Assembly (NCBI GenBank): GCA_011330545.1
Contig: DRQI01000457.1
Span: 1-8,700, forward strand
DNA: 8,700 nucleotides
Direction: 5' to 3'
DNA from: Flavobacteriia bacterium
GTDB taxonomy: Bacteria; Bacteroidota; Bacteroidia; Flavobacteriales; Flavobacteriaceae
Part shown: piece by piece, positions 1-6,487 of the stretch
Layout: every line of letters starts with the position of its first letter
Position numbering within the stretch: position 1 is the first letter of the stretch
Position numbers and translations under genes: made by a program
Notes under the pieces: model-generated
The model's database searches: none
Seen by the model: the letters and a program-made list of their open reading frames with translations, nothing else
Told to the model about the DNA's origin: nothing

Positions 1-395
1 ACAATTCCTATTTGTGCAATAATATAAGGTGTATGCGTATAGCCTACTTTTGATAAGCTATATTTAAAAAAACTAAACTCAATTCCGGCTGCTGCTTCAA
101 TAATAGAGTTTCTAAATTGTAGTTGAGGTACTCTATTTCGCCTAAACGAACTTTCAGCTTTGCTGTCATCGGCGTGTAAACGGGTGTAAATTGCAGTGCC
201 CCTAAAGGTAATTCTAGGTGTCCAATTAAATTTGGCAACAGCCCCAACGGCAATTCTATTAGGATTAATATAGATAGTTGAACCAATATCACCTATATAG
301 TTACTCCCACCTAAAAAAGCACCTGCTTCGAATAACTGCGCAGAAACAATTGATGTTGTGAACACAAATATGTAAATTAAAAACTGTTTTTTCAT
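1..395 (-). CDS. porG: DUF6089 family outer-membrane protein, PorG-like (C-terminus beyond window)
   Basis: Partial gene: 131 residues are visible from the ATG at 395 down to the left edge, with no stop. Residues 1-19 form a signal peptide (Lys-Lys start, hydrophobic core, VSA before Gln20), so the product is exported. The mature part begins with the FEAGAFLGGSNYIGDIG segment (about 22-38) and continues in alternating aromatic/polar strands up to the AAAGIEFSFF segment (101-110), as expected of a beta-rich outer-membrane protein. This matches the DUF6089 family, whose Porphyromonas member PorG is linked to the type IX secretion system ring complex at the outer membrane. Whether this homologue serves T9SS is inference. 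In relatives the family often lies between nadK and the uppS/bamA genes, and the order here fits. A perfect -7 box at 411-418 gives it its own promoter. Confidence 0.85.
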   Translation of the reverse strand, partial: MKKQFLIYIFVFTTSIVSAQLFEAGAFLGGSNYIGDIGSTIYINPNRIAVGAVAKFNWTPRITFRGTAIYTRLHADDSKAESSFRRNRVPQLQFRNSIIEAAAGIEFSFFKYSLSKVGYTHTPYIIAQIGI

Positions 396-410
396 GGTAA
401 AAATGGTTTG

Positions 411-418
411 CAAATATA
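411..418 (-). promoter_or_regulatory. Bacteroidota -7 box of the porG promoter
   Basis: On the minus strand this reads TATATTTG, a perfect TAnnTTTG. Transcription would start about 10 bases before the porG ATG, giving a very short leader. At the expected -33 position, about 19 bases further upstream, I see TTT rather than TTG, so the upstream element is weak. Assigned from sequence match and position only. Confidence 0.5.
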
Positions 419-439
419 ATTAAATCTATGAGGTTTTAA

Positions 440-460
440 AGGATTAGAATCCTCTTTTTT
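440..460. terminator. Small hairpin, possible end of the CBS-nadK transcript
   Basis: A 5-bp stem (AGGAT 440-444, ATCCT 449-453) closes a 4-base loop. On the plus strand it is followed by a run of six T at 455-460; on the minus strand, the direction of nadK transcription, it is followed only by TTTAAAA. It lies between the nadK stop and the porG promoter, where a terminator would be useful, but the stem is short and the better T tract faces the direction with no gene. A weaker GCCT/AGGC stem (498-514) lies closer to the nadK stop. Low confidence. Confidence 0.25.
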
Positions 461-524
461 GATAAACAGTTTTTAAGGTAAAATATTGTTGTAAAGAGCC
501 TTAAGTTATCAGGCGGTTTTTGCA

Positions 525-1409
525 CTAATTTCTTTTATCTTCTCCCCAAAGAAGTTTTTCTCTAAGTGTTTTTAGAAAAGTTTGTTGGCTTAATTGAATA
601 GTTTTTAAGGTAAATGCAGCCTTTTTAATGAATATTTCGGTATTGCTTTCTACGGTAGTAATTCTTGAGTCTAAAGATAATAAGGCTTGTTTTTCTCTAG
701 CTATAATCTTGAGTTTGATATGCGTATTATCGGGTATTACAAGCGGCCGTGCATTTAAGTTATGCGGTGCTATGGGCGTTAATACTAAGCTTTTGGTTTG
801 AGGTGTAATTACCGGCCCGCCACAACTCAAGGAATATCCCGTAGAGCCCGTTGGGGTCGCTACGATAAGGCCGTCTGCCCAATACGATGTTAAATATTCA
901 TCGTCTAAATAGGTTTCTACCGTGACCATAGAAGTAGTATTTCTTCTACTTACAGAAATTTCATTCAGGGCAAAATTGATTTCCGAAAGGTCTGTATTTT
1001 TATAATTTGTTGATACCGTTAATAAACTGCGTTCATTCACCTCATATTGTTTGGTGAGCAATAAATCAATAGCTTCGGGGATATTTTCTTTTTGTATAGT
1101 GGCTAAAAATCCCAAACGGCCGATATTGATACCTAAAACCGGAATGTTTAAATCTCTAACATATGTAACAGCCCTGAGAAAAGTACCATCGCCACCTACT
1201 GTTAACAGTACCTCAATAGAGTTGTCTAAGTCAGTATAGTCTTTAAAAGTTGCATACTCTTTTTCAGGAAGGTTATTGATTTTTATAAGATTGTAAAAAT
1301 TCTTTTCAATGACCACGTCAATGCCTTTTTTAGCGAGCGTATTCAATAAAATTTCAATATAACTTACCGCTTCGCCTTTGTAGTATTGTCCGTAAATGCC
1401 TACTTTCAT
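525..1409 (-). CDS. nadK: NAD kinase (ATP-NAD kinase)
   Basis: Cytosolic enzyme that phosphorylates NAD+ to NADP+, the only route to NADP(H) in most bacteria. It has 294 residues, the usual length for the family. The signature motifs are all present: GGDGT at 72-76 (nucleotide binding and catalysis), the NE pair at 149-150, and the Gly/Thr-rich ATPTGSTGYSLSCGGP block at 184-199 that binds the nicotinamide nucleotide. The N-terminal alpha/beta domain (1 to about 95) is followed by the beta-rich C-terminal domain. An LSLDSR segment (244-249) stands where many homologues have an LDGQ-type loop; from memory this is usual in Bacteroidota. The gene starts 5 bases after the stop of the upstream CBS gene, which argues for one transcript and perhaps coupled translation. 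Confidence 0.97.
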   Translation of the reverse strand: MKVGIYGQYYKGEAVSYIEILLNTLAKKGIDVVIEKNFYNLIKINNLPEKEYATFKDYTDLDNSIEVLLTVGGDGTFLRAVTYVRDLNIPVLGINIGRLGFLATIQKENIPEAIDLLLTKQYEVNERSLLTVSTNYKNTDLSEINFALNEISVSRRNTTSMVTVETYLDDEYLTSYWADGLIVATPTGSTGYSLSCGGPVITPQTKSLVLTPIAPHNLNARPLVIPDNTHIKLKIIAREKQALLSLDSRITTVESNTEIFIKKAAFTLKTIQLSQQTFLKTLREKLLWGEDKRN

Positions 1410-1414
1410 ACCGT

Positions 1415-2074
1415 CTATATATTTAGATATTTTTGGAGGTAATCTGAGCGTTCTTTCAACGTGTTCAAGTATTCATCCAAATGGAAACTAGTCAATATAG
1501 AATAGTTATACCTTCTAAATGTTTGAATGGTATTATTGAGGTCATGGTCGCTTAACTTAATGGTTATTTCAACCGTTTCTTTGGTGCTATTTGAAATAAA
1601 AGCCCCTAATACCCGTGCATCATTAGACTCAATAATTTGTGCAATCTCACTAAAAGAATATTCCTGTATCTCTTTTGACACTACTAAGATAGCCCCACTC
1701 TCACTTAAAAAAGGGGTGTTGTTGAAAATGTGTAAGATGTCAGTGAGTTCATAGTAGCCGATATATTTTTGGTGAACGTCTAAAACCGGAATAATGGTAG
1801 CCTCGTTCAAAGCAAATATTTTTAAAAGTTCAAACCAGTTTGTTTTCTCATCTGTAAAAAATAGTTGAAAAGTATAACGGTATTCTTTTAATAGTTTATT
1901 TTCGTCATCGATAGCCTGTACGTCTGTTTCGGCAATCAATCCTATTAATAAATCATTTTCAACAACAGGTAAATGCGTAAAAGTAAGCTCATTAAATAAC
2001 TTTTTAGCCTCACCTATCTTATCGTTGGCCGTGAGTGCTTTGATGTCATTTGAGATGTAATCGGTTGTTTGCAT
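1415..2074 (-). CDS. Tandem CBS-domain protein with ACT-like C-terminal domain
   Basis: 219 residues, no signal peptide or membrane helix, so cytosolic. Residues about 4-58 form a first CBS motif (ISNDIKALTANDKIGEA, then THLPVVENDLLIGLIAETD) and about 78-118 a second (ATIIPVLDVHQKYIGYYELTD). Paired CBS modules bind adenosine nucleotides such as AMP, ATP or SAM and act as regulatory sensors. Residues about 122-200 have the beta-alpha-beta-beta-alpha-beta rhythm of an ACT domain (SGAILVVSKE, SFSEIAQIIES, RVLGAFISN, VEITIKL, LNNTIQTFRRYNYSI), the architecture known from AcuB-like proteins. There is no catalytic domain. The gene lies directly upstream of nadK in a probable two-gene unit, so a role sensing nucleotides near NADP synthesis is possible but unproven. 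The ATG at 2074 is the first in frame after the intergenic region. Confidence 0.88.
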   Translation of the reverse strand: MQTTDYISNDIKALTANDKIGEAKKLFNELTFTHLPVVENDLLIGLIAETDVQAIDDENKLLKEYRYTFQLFFTDEKTNWFELLKIFALNEATIIPVLDVHQKYIGYYELTDILHIFNNTPFLSESGAILVVSKEIQEYSFSEIAQIIESNDARVLGAFISNSTKETVEITIKLSDHDLNNTIQTFRRYNYSILTSFHLDEYLNTLKERSDYLQKYLNI

Positions 2075-2085
2075 AATTTAGATTG

Positions 2086-2092
2086 CAAAATA
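2086..2092 (-). promoter_or_regulatory. Possible -7 box of the CBS-nadK promoter
   Basis: The minus strand reads TATTTTG, which is TAnnTTTG with the spacer shortened by one base. It would give a leader of about 5 bases before the ATG at 2074, and no TTG is visible at the -33 position. It is the best candidate in the short divergent region, but weak. Confidence 0.3.
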
Positions 2093-2161
2093 ACTAAAAT
2101 TATAGGAAGTTTACCTTAGGTTATTAAAATATTAATTATTTTTTTTACTGGAGAAATGCAG

Positions 2162-2169
2162 TAATTTTG
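2162..2169 (+). promoter_or_regulatory. Bacteroidota -7 box of the pdxJ promoter
   Basis: TAATTTTG is a perfect TAnnTTTG, 38 bases upstream of the pdxJ ATG. Transcription should begin near 2175, leaving a leader of about 30 bases. The -33 region (about 2140) is a T run without a clear TTG. The 133-base gap 2075-2207 is a divergent promoter region serving CBS-nadK on one side and pdxJ on the other. Confidence 0.6.
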
Positions 2170-2207
2170 CCGTAACAACTATTTTTCTCATTAAGCACAT
2201 AGCATAC

Positions 2208-2945
2208 ATGTCAACAAAATTAAGTGTAAATATAAATAAAATTGCCACGCTCAGAAACTCACGAGGTGGCAATACGCCCAATGTAGTACAAGCGGCAATT
2301 GATATTCAAGAATTTGGCGCTCAAGGTATTACTATTCATCCGAGGCCCGATGAAAGACATATTAAATACCGGGATGCTTATGACTTACAACCGGTTATAA
2401 CCACCGAATTCAATATAGAAGGAAACCCTATTAAAAAATTTGTAGACTTGGTATTAAAAATAAAACCTACCCAAGTTACATTGGTGCCAGATGCCGTAGA
2501 TGCCATTACTTCAAATGCCGGTTGGGATACCATTGTAAATCAAAGTTTTTTAACAGAGGTAATTGCCGAATTTAAGAAAAACGGAATTCGGACTTCCATT
2601 TTTATGGATACTAATTTATCATTTATTGAAGCAGCGGCAAAAACAGGTGCCGATAGGATTGAATTGTATACCGAAGAGTTTGCATCACAATATGAATTAG
2701 GCAATGAAAAAGCCATAGAACCTTATATTGAAAGTGCTAACTTGGCGGCAAACTTAGGCTTAGGTATCAATGCCGGCCATGATTTGAGTTTGACAAATAT
2801 TCAGTTTTTTGCACAACATATCCCTAATTTATTAGAAGTTTCTATCGGCCATGCCCTGATTGCAGAATCATTGTATTTGGGCTTGCAAAATGTAATAAAT
2901 ATGTATCTGTATAAACTTGAAAATGTACAGGCAGCGAATGAATAA
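2208..2945 (+). CDS. pdxJ: Pyridoxine 5'-phosphate synthase
   Basis: Cytosolic TIM-barrel enzyme that condenses 3-amino-2-oxopropyl phosphate with 1-deoxyxylulose 5-phosphate to give pyridoxine 5'-phosphate, the last ring-closing step of the DXP-dependent vitamin B6 pathway. It has 245 residues, close to the 243 of E. coli PdxJ. Visible family motifs are LSVNINKIATLRNSRGG (5-21), the active-site segment GITIHPRPDERHI (40-52, His44 and the Arg pair), EFNIEGN (67-73), the LVPDA loop (92-96), INAGHDLSLTN (187-197) and SIGHALI (212-218) near the phosphate-binding end. The AGHDL loop has Asp where E. coli has Gly. The start follows a perfect -7 box. The following hydrolase begins within about 10 bases of the stop or overlaps it, so the two are probably co-transcribed. 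Confidence 0.97.
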   Translation: MSTKLSVNINKIATLRNSRGGNTPNVVQAAIDIQEFGAQGITIHPRPDERHIKYRDAYDLQPVITTEFNIEGNPIKKFVDLVLKIKPTQVTLVPDAVDAITSNAGWDTIVNQSFLTEVIAEFKKNGIRTSIFMDTNLSFIEAAAKTGADRIELYTEEFASQYELGNEKAIEPYIESANLAANLGLGINAGHDLSLTNIQFFAQHIPNLLEVSIGHALIAESLYLGLQNVINMYLYKLENVQAANE

Positions 2946-2955
2946 CCCAACACAA

Positions 2956-3726
2956 ATGAACCTATTGCATTCAAAAATAGTAGGTACGGGAGAGCCTTTG
3001 TTAATTCTTCACGGATTTTTAGGAATGGGCGATAATTGGAAAACCCTCGCTAAAAGATTTTCTAAAAATTTTGAAGTACATTTAATCGACCAACGAAACC
3101 ACGGGCGCAGTTTTCATAGCGATATCTTTAATTATGAAGTATTGGTTGATGATTTGTTGAACTATATAGAGCATTACAAGCTCGAAAAAGTAAATGTACT
3201 AGGGCATTCTATGGGAGGAAAAACAGCGATGTTATTAGCGGTAACACATCCTGAAAAAGTTAAAAAATTAATTGTGGCAGATATAGCCCCGAAATTTTAT
3301 CCAACACATCACGATTTGATTTTAGAAGGATTGGGCGCCGTTGATTTTACGAAACAAAAAACGAGAAAAGAAGTAGAAGAAGTGTTGAAAAATTATATTT
3401 CCGATTACGGAATCCGGCAATTTTTACTAAAAAATGTCTATTGGAAAACGAAAGACACATTGGGGTTTCGGTTTAATTTACCCGCTTTGTTAGAAAATAT
3501 TGACGAAATTGGTACGGCATTGCCACCCCTAGCAGTATTTGAAGGGGAAACCTTATTTTTAAAAGGCGAAAATTCAAGCTATATTACCGATGATGATAAA
3601 ATTCTGATTACAGCACATTTTCCGAAAGCAACCATTGTAACTGTCAAAAATGCAGGACATTGGCTTCATGCCGAGAATCCGAATGATTTTTATGACTATG
3701 TTGTCAGGTTTTTAACAGAAAAATAA
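2956..3726 (+). CDS. Alpha/beta-hydrolase, YbfF-like esterase
   Basis: 256 residues from the chosen start, close to the length of E. coli YbfF, an esterase active on short acyl esters and acyl-CoA-type substrates. The fold signatures are HGFLG (19-23, oxyanion side), DQRNHGRS (45-52), the nucleophile elbow GHSMGG (83-88, Ser85), VADIAP (107-112, Asp109) and AGHWLHAE (233-240, His235). From memory, YbfF uses Ser89, Asp113, Ser206 and His234; Ser85, Asp109, Ser207 and His235 here have matching spacing. There is no signal peptide, so it is cytosolic. The physiological substrate is unknown. I chose the ATG at 2956 because the MNLLHSKI start resembles relatives and lies 10 bases after the pdxJ stop. 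ATG 2938, overlapping the pdxJ end, would add 6 residues; the TTG at 2917 is unlikely. No Shine-Dalgarno sequence decides between them. Confidence 0.88.
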   Translation: MNLLHSKIVGTGEPLLILHGFLGMGDNWKTLAKRFSKNFEVHLIDQRNHGRSFHSDIFNYEVLVDDLLNYIEHYKLEKVNVLGHSMGGKTAMLLAVTHPEKVKKLIVADIAPKFYPTHHDLILEGLGAVDFTKQKTRKEVEEVLKNYISDYGIRQFLLKNVYWKTKDTLGFRFNLPALLENIDEIGTALPPLAVFEGETLFLKGENSSYITDDDKILITAHFPKATIVTVKNAGHWLHAENPNDFYDYVVRFLTEK

Positions 3727-3760
3727 GTTGGCACAATTATCGCTTTTAACGAGCTGAATT

Positions 3761-3795
3761 GTTGATTTATCAGTAAAACTAATTACTAAATCAAC
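3761..3795 (+). other. Imperfect inverted repeat upstream of the membrane-protein gene
   Basis: The 9-base arms GTTGATTTA (3761-3769) and TAAATCAAC (3787-3795) are exact reverse complements. A further GTAA/TTAC pair (3773-3776, 3783-3786) could stack inside after a 3-base bulge, leaving a 6-base loop. It ends 16 bases before the next start codon and has no following T run, so it is not a typical terminator. It could be an mRNA leader hairpin or an operator-like palindrome. Confidence 0.4.
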
Positions 3796-3811
3796 CTTTA
3801 AACATTATATT

Positions 3812-4168
3812 ATGAAGATAATTTTAAAAATGCTACTCACCGCTATCGCCGTAGTAGTGTTAGCACAAATATTGCCCGGCATACGAGTTGACGGTTATCT
3901 AACAGCTATATTTGTAGCAATTGTGTTAGGGTTTTTACGGATTTTTGTAAAACCGATATTTATATTTTTTACATTGCCACTGACCATTGTTACCTTAGGG
4001 TTGTTTTTATTCGTAATCAATGCCGTAATCATACTGTTGGCAGGTAAATTGGTAGACGGATTTTATGTTTCAGGATTTTGGTATGCCTTACTGTTTAGTT
4101 TGTTACTGTCATTTTTCCAATCTATCTTGTATTCCTTTTTAAAAGAGAAAAAACAATACCAGCCATAA
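3812..4168 (+). CDS. Phage holin family 4 / YvlD-like small membrane protein
   Basis: 118 residues, almost entirely hydrophobic, with four predicted transmembrane segments at about 4-22, 29-52, 54-79 and 88-109 and a basic C-terminal tail (KEKKQYQP). The conserved family block is plain: FLRIFVKPIFIFFTLPLTIV followed by TLGLFLFVINA (about 41-71). This is the family annotated as phage holin 4_2 (DUF360; YvlD in Bacillus). Despite its name it is a chromosomal inner-membrane family found far from prophages, and no lysis function is implied here, because the surroundings contain no phage gene. Function is unknown, though in Bacillus the family is linked to envelope-stress operons. No TAnnTTTG box was seen in the 85-base gap upstream, so it may be read through from pdxJ and the hydrolase gene. 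Confidence 0.88.
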   Translation: MKIILKMLLTAIAVVVLAQILPGIRVDGYLTAIFVAIVLGFLRIFVKPIFIFFTLPLTIVTLGLFLFVINAVIILLAGKLVDGFYVSGFWYALLFSLLLSFFQSILYSFLKEKKQYQP

Positions 4169-4169
4169 G

Positions 4170-4199
4170 TTGTATTATAACAGAAATTTACTAATTTTG
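4170..4199 (+). promoter_or_regulatory. Trigger factor promoter (TTG-N19-TAnnTTTG)
   Basis: TTG at 4170-4172 and TAATTTTG at 4192-4199 are separated by 19 bases, a textbook match to the Bacteroidota housekeeping sigma-factor promoter. Transcription would start near 4205. The -33 TTG begins 1 base after the stop codon of the preceding membrane-protein gene. Confidence 0.75.
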
Positions 4200-4205
4200 C
4201 GCCCC

Positions 4206-4219
4206 CTTACAGTCGTAAG
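4206..4219 (+). other. Small stem-loop at the predicted 5' end of the tig mRNA
   Basis: CTTAC (4206-4210) pairs with GTAAG (4215-4219) around the 4-base loop AGTC. Because transcription is expected to start near 4205, the hairpin would lie at the very 5' end of the messenger, where such structures can slow decay. The stem is only 5 bp. Confidence 0.35.
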
Positions 4220-4237
4220 TTTTGAAATTTAAAGAAC

Positions 4238-5560
4238 ATGAATATTACAAAAGAAAATATTGACGCATTAAATGCCGTTGTAAAAATAGACATTACACAA
4301 GACGATTATCAAAATAAAGTTACCGAAATTTTAAAAGATTATCGCAAAAAAGCAAACATTCCGGGTTTTAGAAAAGGAAATGTGCCGATGAGTTTGGTAA
4401 AAAAACAATACGGCAAACCGGTAATGATTGATGAAGTAAACAAGTTATTACAAGAGAGCCTGAGCACTTTTTTAGTAGAAGAAAAGCTAGATATTTTGGG
4501 CAATCCACTTCCTAAAATCCAAGAAAATTTTTCTTGGGATGCCGAAGCCTTTTCCTTTGAATTTGAAGTGGGCTTGGCACCTGAATTTGAAGTAAATTTA
4601 CAGCCCAAAAAAGCCATTACCCATTATAAGATAATTGCCGACAAGAAAATGATTGACGGGCAAGTAGCTAATATTACAGAACGCTATGGCAAGATAATTT
4701 CACAAGATAAAGTAGCAGAAAATTCTACGCTCACCGGAACTTTTGTAAATGAAGAAAAAGAAATTGAAAAGAAATCTACTTTTAAACTAAATACAATTAA
4801 AGGAAAAGTCAATCAGAAAAAATTTTTGGGAGCCGGTGTAGGTGATGTAATTGTATTGAAAACCAAAGGATTGTTTACAGATGACCATTTGTTGCAAAAT
4901 CATTTAGGGATTTCGCATGACGAAGTTCACGATTTGAATATAGAAGTGCAATTTACCATAGAAGAAATTTCTTATACAGAACCCGCAGCATTAAATCAAG
5001 AATTGTTTGATAAGCTATTTGGCAAAGACGAAGTAAAAACCGAAAAAGAATTTAGGGCCCGATTAAAAGAAGATGCCGAAAAGCAATTTGAGCAACAAGC
5101 AGACCAACAATTGTTAAATGCGGTAACCGAAAGCCTTATTGAAAATACAAAATTTGATTTGCCGGCCGAATTTTTACAAAAATGGATTGCCGTTGCCGGA
5201 GAAGAACCCTTATCAGAAGAAGATGCCGCTGCCGAGTATAGCCGTTCAGAAAAAGGGTTACGTTACCAACTTATAGAAGGTAAAATTAGCAAAGAACACA
5301 ATTTACACGTTACCTTTGAAGAGTTAAAAGAATTTGCCAAAGGATTTATAAAAAGCCAAATGGCACAATATGGCAATATGAATCCTGAAGAAAAAGAACT
5401 CGAAGAAATTGCCGGTAGGATATTGAGCAATCAAGACGAAGCAAAACGATTGTCAGAACAACTGATGAGCCAGAAGCTATTGACATTCTTTAAAGAAAAT
5501 GTAAAACTAAAAACCAAAGAAATTACTTTTGATGACTTTGTAAAAGAAGTCTATAAATAA
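4238..5560 (+). CDS. tig: Trigger factor, ribosome-associated chaperone
   Basis: 440 residues, close to the 432 of E. coli trigger factor. It binds near the ribosome exit tunnel and shields nascent chains. The N-terminal ribosome-binding domain (1 to about 115) carries the signature GFRKGNVP at 43-50, whose Phe-Arg-Lys contacts the large subunit. The middle region (about 150-245) occupies the place of the FKBP-type prolyl isomerase domain but lacks the usual GFE-type signature and most aromatic pocket residues, so isomerase activity is doubtful. Residues about 246-440 are the charged, helical SurA-like chaperone arms. The gene has a strong promoter upstream and a clear terminator downstream, so it appears monocistronic although it sits beside clpP and clpX. 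The start is preceded by an A-rich leader rather than a Shine-Dalgarno sequence. Confidence 0.95.
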   Translation: MNITKENIDALNAVVKIDITQDDYQNKVTEILKDYRKKANIPGFRKGNVPMSLVKKQYGKPVMIDEVNKLLQESLSTFLVEEKLDILGNPLPKIQENFSWDAEAFSFEFEVGLAPEFEVNLQPKKAITHYKIIADKKMIDGQVANITERYGKIISQDKVAENSTLTGTFVNEEKEIEKKSTFKLNTIKGKVNQKKFLGAGVGDVIVLKTKGLFTDDHLLQNHLGISHDEVHDLNIEVQFTIEEISYTEPAALNQELFDKLFGKDEVKTEKEFRARLKEDAEKQFEQQADQQLLNAVTESLIENTKFDLPAEFLQKWIAVAGEEPLSEEDAAAEYSRSEKGLRYQLIEGKISKEHNLHVTFEELKEFAKGFIKSQMAQYGNMNPEEKELEEIAGRILSNQDEAKRLSEQLMSQKLLTFFKENVKLKTKEITFDDFVKEVYK

Positions 5561-5603
5561 AGTATTACTATTCTTAACAGATGTAAGGAACCTACTTATA
5601 AAG

Positions 5604-5636
5604 AAAACCCTAAAATTGAAATTTTAGGGTTTTTTT
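5604..5636 (+). terminator. Intrinsic terminator after tig
   Basis: A perfect 13-bp stem (5604-5616 with 5621-5633) closes the 4-base loop TGAA, with the CCCTAAAAT/ATTTTAGGG core running into an uninterrupted T tract to 5636. It lies 43 bases after the tig stop and would separate tig from clpP transcription. Confidence 0.9.
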
Positions 5637-5703
5637 CATTTAGGCTAGAAAATGGTACAACCCATAATTCTAAAGCAAGCCACTATAATTAGTAATTTGT
5701 TAG

Positions 5704-5711
5704 TATATTTA
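5704..5711 (+). promoter_or_regulatory. Possible -7 box of the clpP promoter
   Basis: TATATTTA matches TAnnTTTG at every fixed base but the last and would give a leader of about 24 bases before clpP. A second candidate, TAATTTG at 5693-5699, has the spacer one base short. No clear TTG stands at the matching -33 distance for either. A promoter is expected here because a strong terminator lies upstream. Confidence 0.35.
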
Positions 5712-5741
5712 CCGTCTTAATATATTAAATATAATATTCGC

Positions 5742-6419
5742 ATGGATTACGGAAAAGAATTTGAAAGATTCGCCATAAAAGACCAAGGCATCAATAGCCT
5801 TTATTACAATAAAATTATCAGTAGTATGAATCCGATGGGTTTGACACCCAATATCATTGAAGAGCGCCAGATGAATGTTGCTATTTTCGACGTGTTTTCG
5901 AGGTTAATGATGGATCGTATTATCTTCTTAGGAACAGCAATCAATGATCAAGTAGCCAATATCGTACAGGCACAATTATTATTTTTAGAAAGTGTAGACG
6001 CGTCTAAAGACATTTCAATCTATATCAATTCACCGGGAGGTGGTGTTTATGCCGGATTAGGGATGTATGATACTATCCAATTTATAAAACCCGACGTGGC
6101 AACCATCTGTACCGGTATTGCCGCTTCGATGGCAGCCGTCTTAATGTGTGCCGGCAAAAAAGGAAAACGCTCGGCTTTGCCACACTCGCGAATTATGATT
6201 CACCAACCGCTAGGCGGCGCACAAGGGCAAGCCTCAGATATTGAAATTACAGCCCGTGAGATTTTGAAATTAAAAGATGAATTGTATCAAATCATTTCAA
6301 AACACTCGGGGCAACCCATCGAAAAAGTACATGACGACTCAGATAGGGATTATTGGATGAAAGCTGATGAAGCCAAAGAATACGGTATGATTGATGAAGT
6401 TTTAGTAAGAGATAAATAA
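5742..6419 (+). CDS. clpP: ATP-dependent Clp protease proteolytic subunit
   Basis: 225-residue serine peptidase that forms the 14-subunit chamber degrading proteins fed by ClpX. The catalytic triad is Ser129 (in GIAASMAA), His154 (in MIHQPLGG) and Asp203 (in DRDYWM). The spacings of 25 and 49 residues equal those of the E. coli enzyme (Ser111, His136, Asp185). The IYINSPGGGV strand (93-102), the oxyanion region, is intact. The N-terminus is longer than in E. coli: by alignment the mature start falls near Gly33, after about 32 residues instead of 14, suggesting a longer propeptide. clpX follows after 68 bases with no terminator or recognisable promoter between, so the two are probably co-transcribed. 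Confidence 0.97.
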   Translation: MDYGKEFERFAIKDQGINSLYYNKIISSMNPMGLTPNIIEERQMNVAIFDVFSRLMMDRIIFLGTAINDQVANIVQAQLLFLESVDASKDISIYINSPGGGVYAGLGMYDTIQFIKPDVATICTGIAASMAAVLMCAGKKGKRSALPHSRIMIHQPLGGAQGQASDIEITAREILKLKDELYQIISKHSGQPIEKVHDDSDRDYWMKADEAKEYGMIDEVLVRDK

Positions 6420-6487
6420 TAAATACAATCAGCTGAAGTTTTAATCTAGAGTAGTGAGTCGTTGAATTATAAATTAAAGAAAAAGAA

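Noticed and set aside
44..292. Minus-strand open frame of 82 codons at the left edge
   Set aside because: It overlaps the porG reading frame in another frame. The porG frame has a signal peptide, a promoter and clear family similarity; this one is a leucine-rich shadow.
1051..1754. Plus-strand open frames inside nadK (1051-1239) and the CBS gene (1527-1754)
   Set aside because: They lie antisense to genes with full family motifs and resemble no known protein.
2917..2955. Earlier starts for the hydrolase gene (TTG 2917, ATG 2923, ATG 2938)
   Set aside because: They lie inside the 3' end of pdxJ and add residues not expected of the family; ATG 2938 remains possible, the other two are unlikely.
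3812..4168. Prophage remnant suggested by the holin family name
   Set aside because: No lysin, integrase, capsid or attachment repeat is present, and this family is commonly chromosomal and unrelated to phage lysis.
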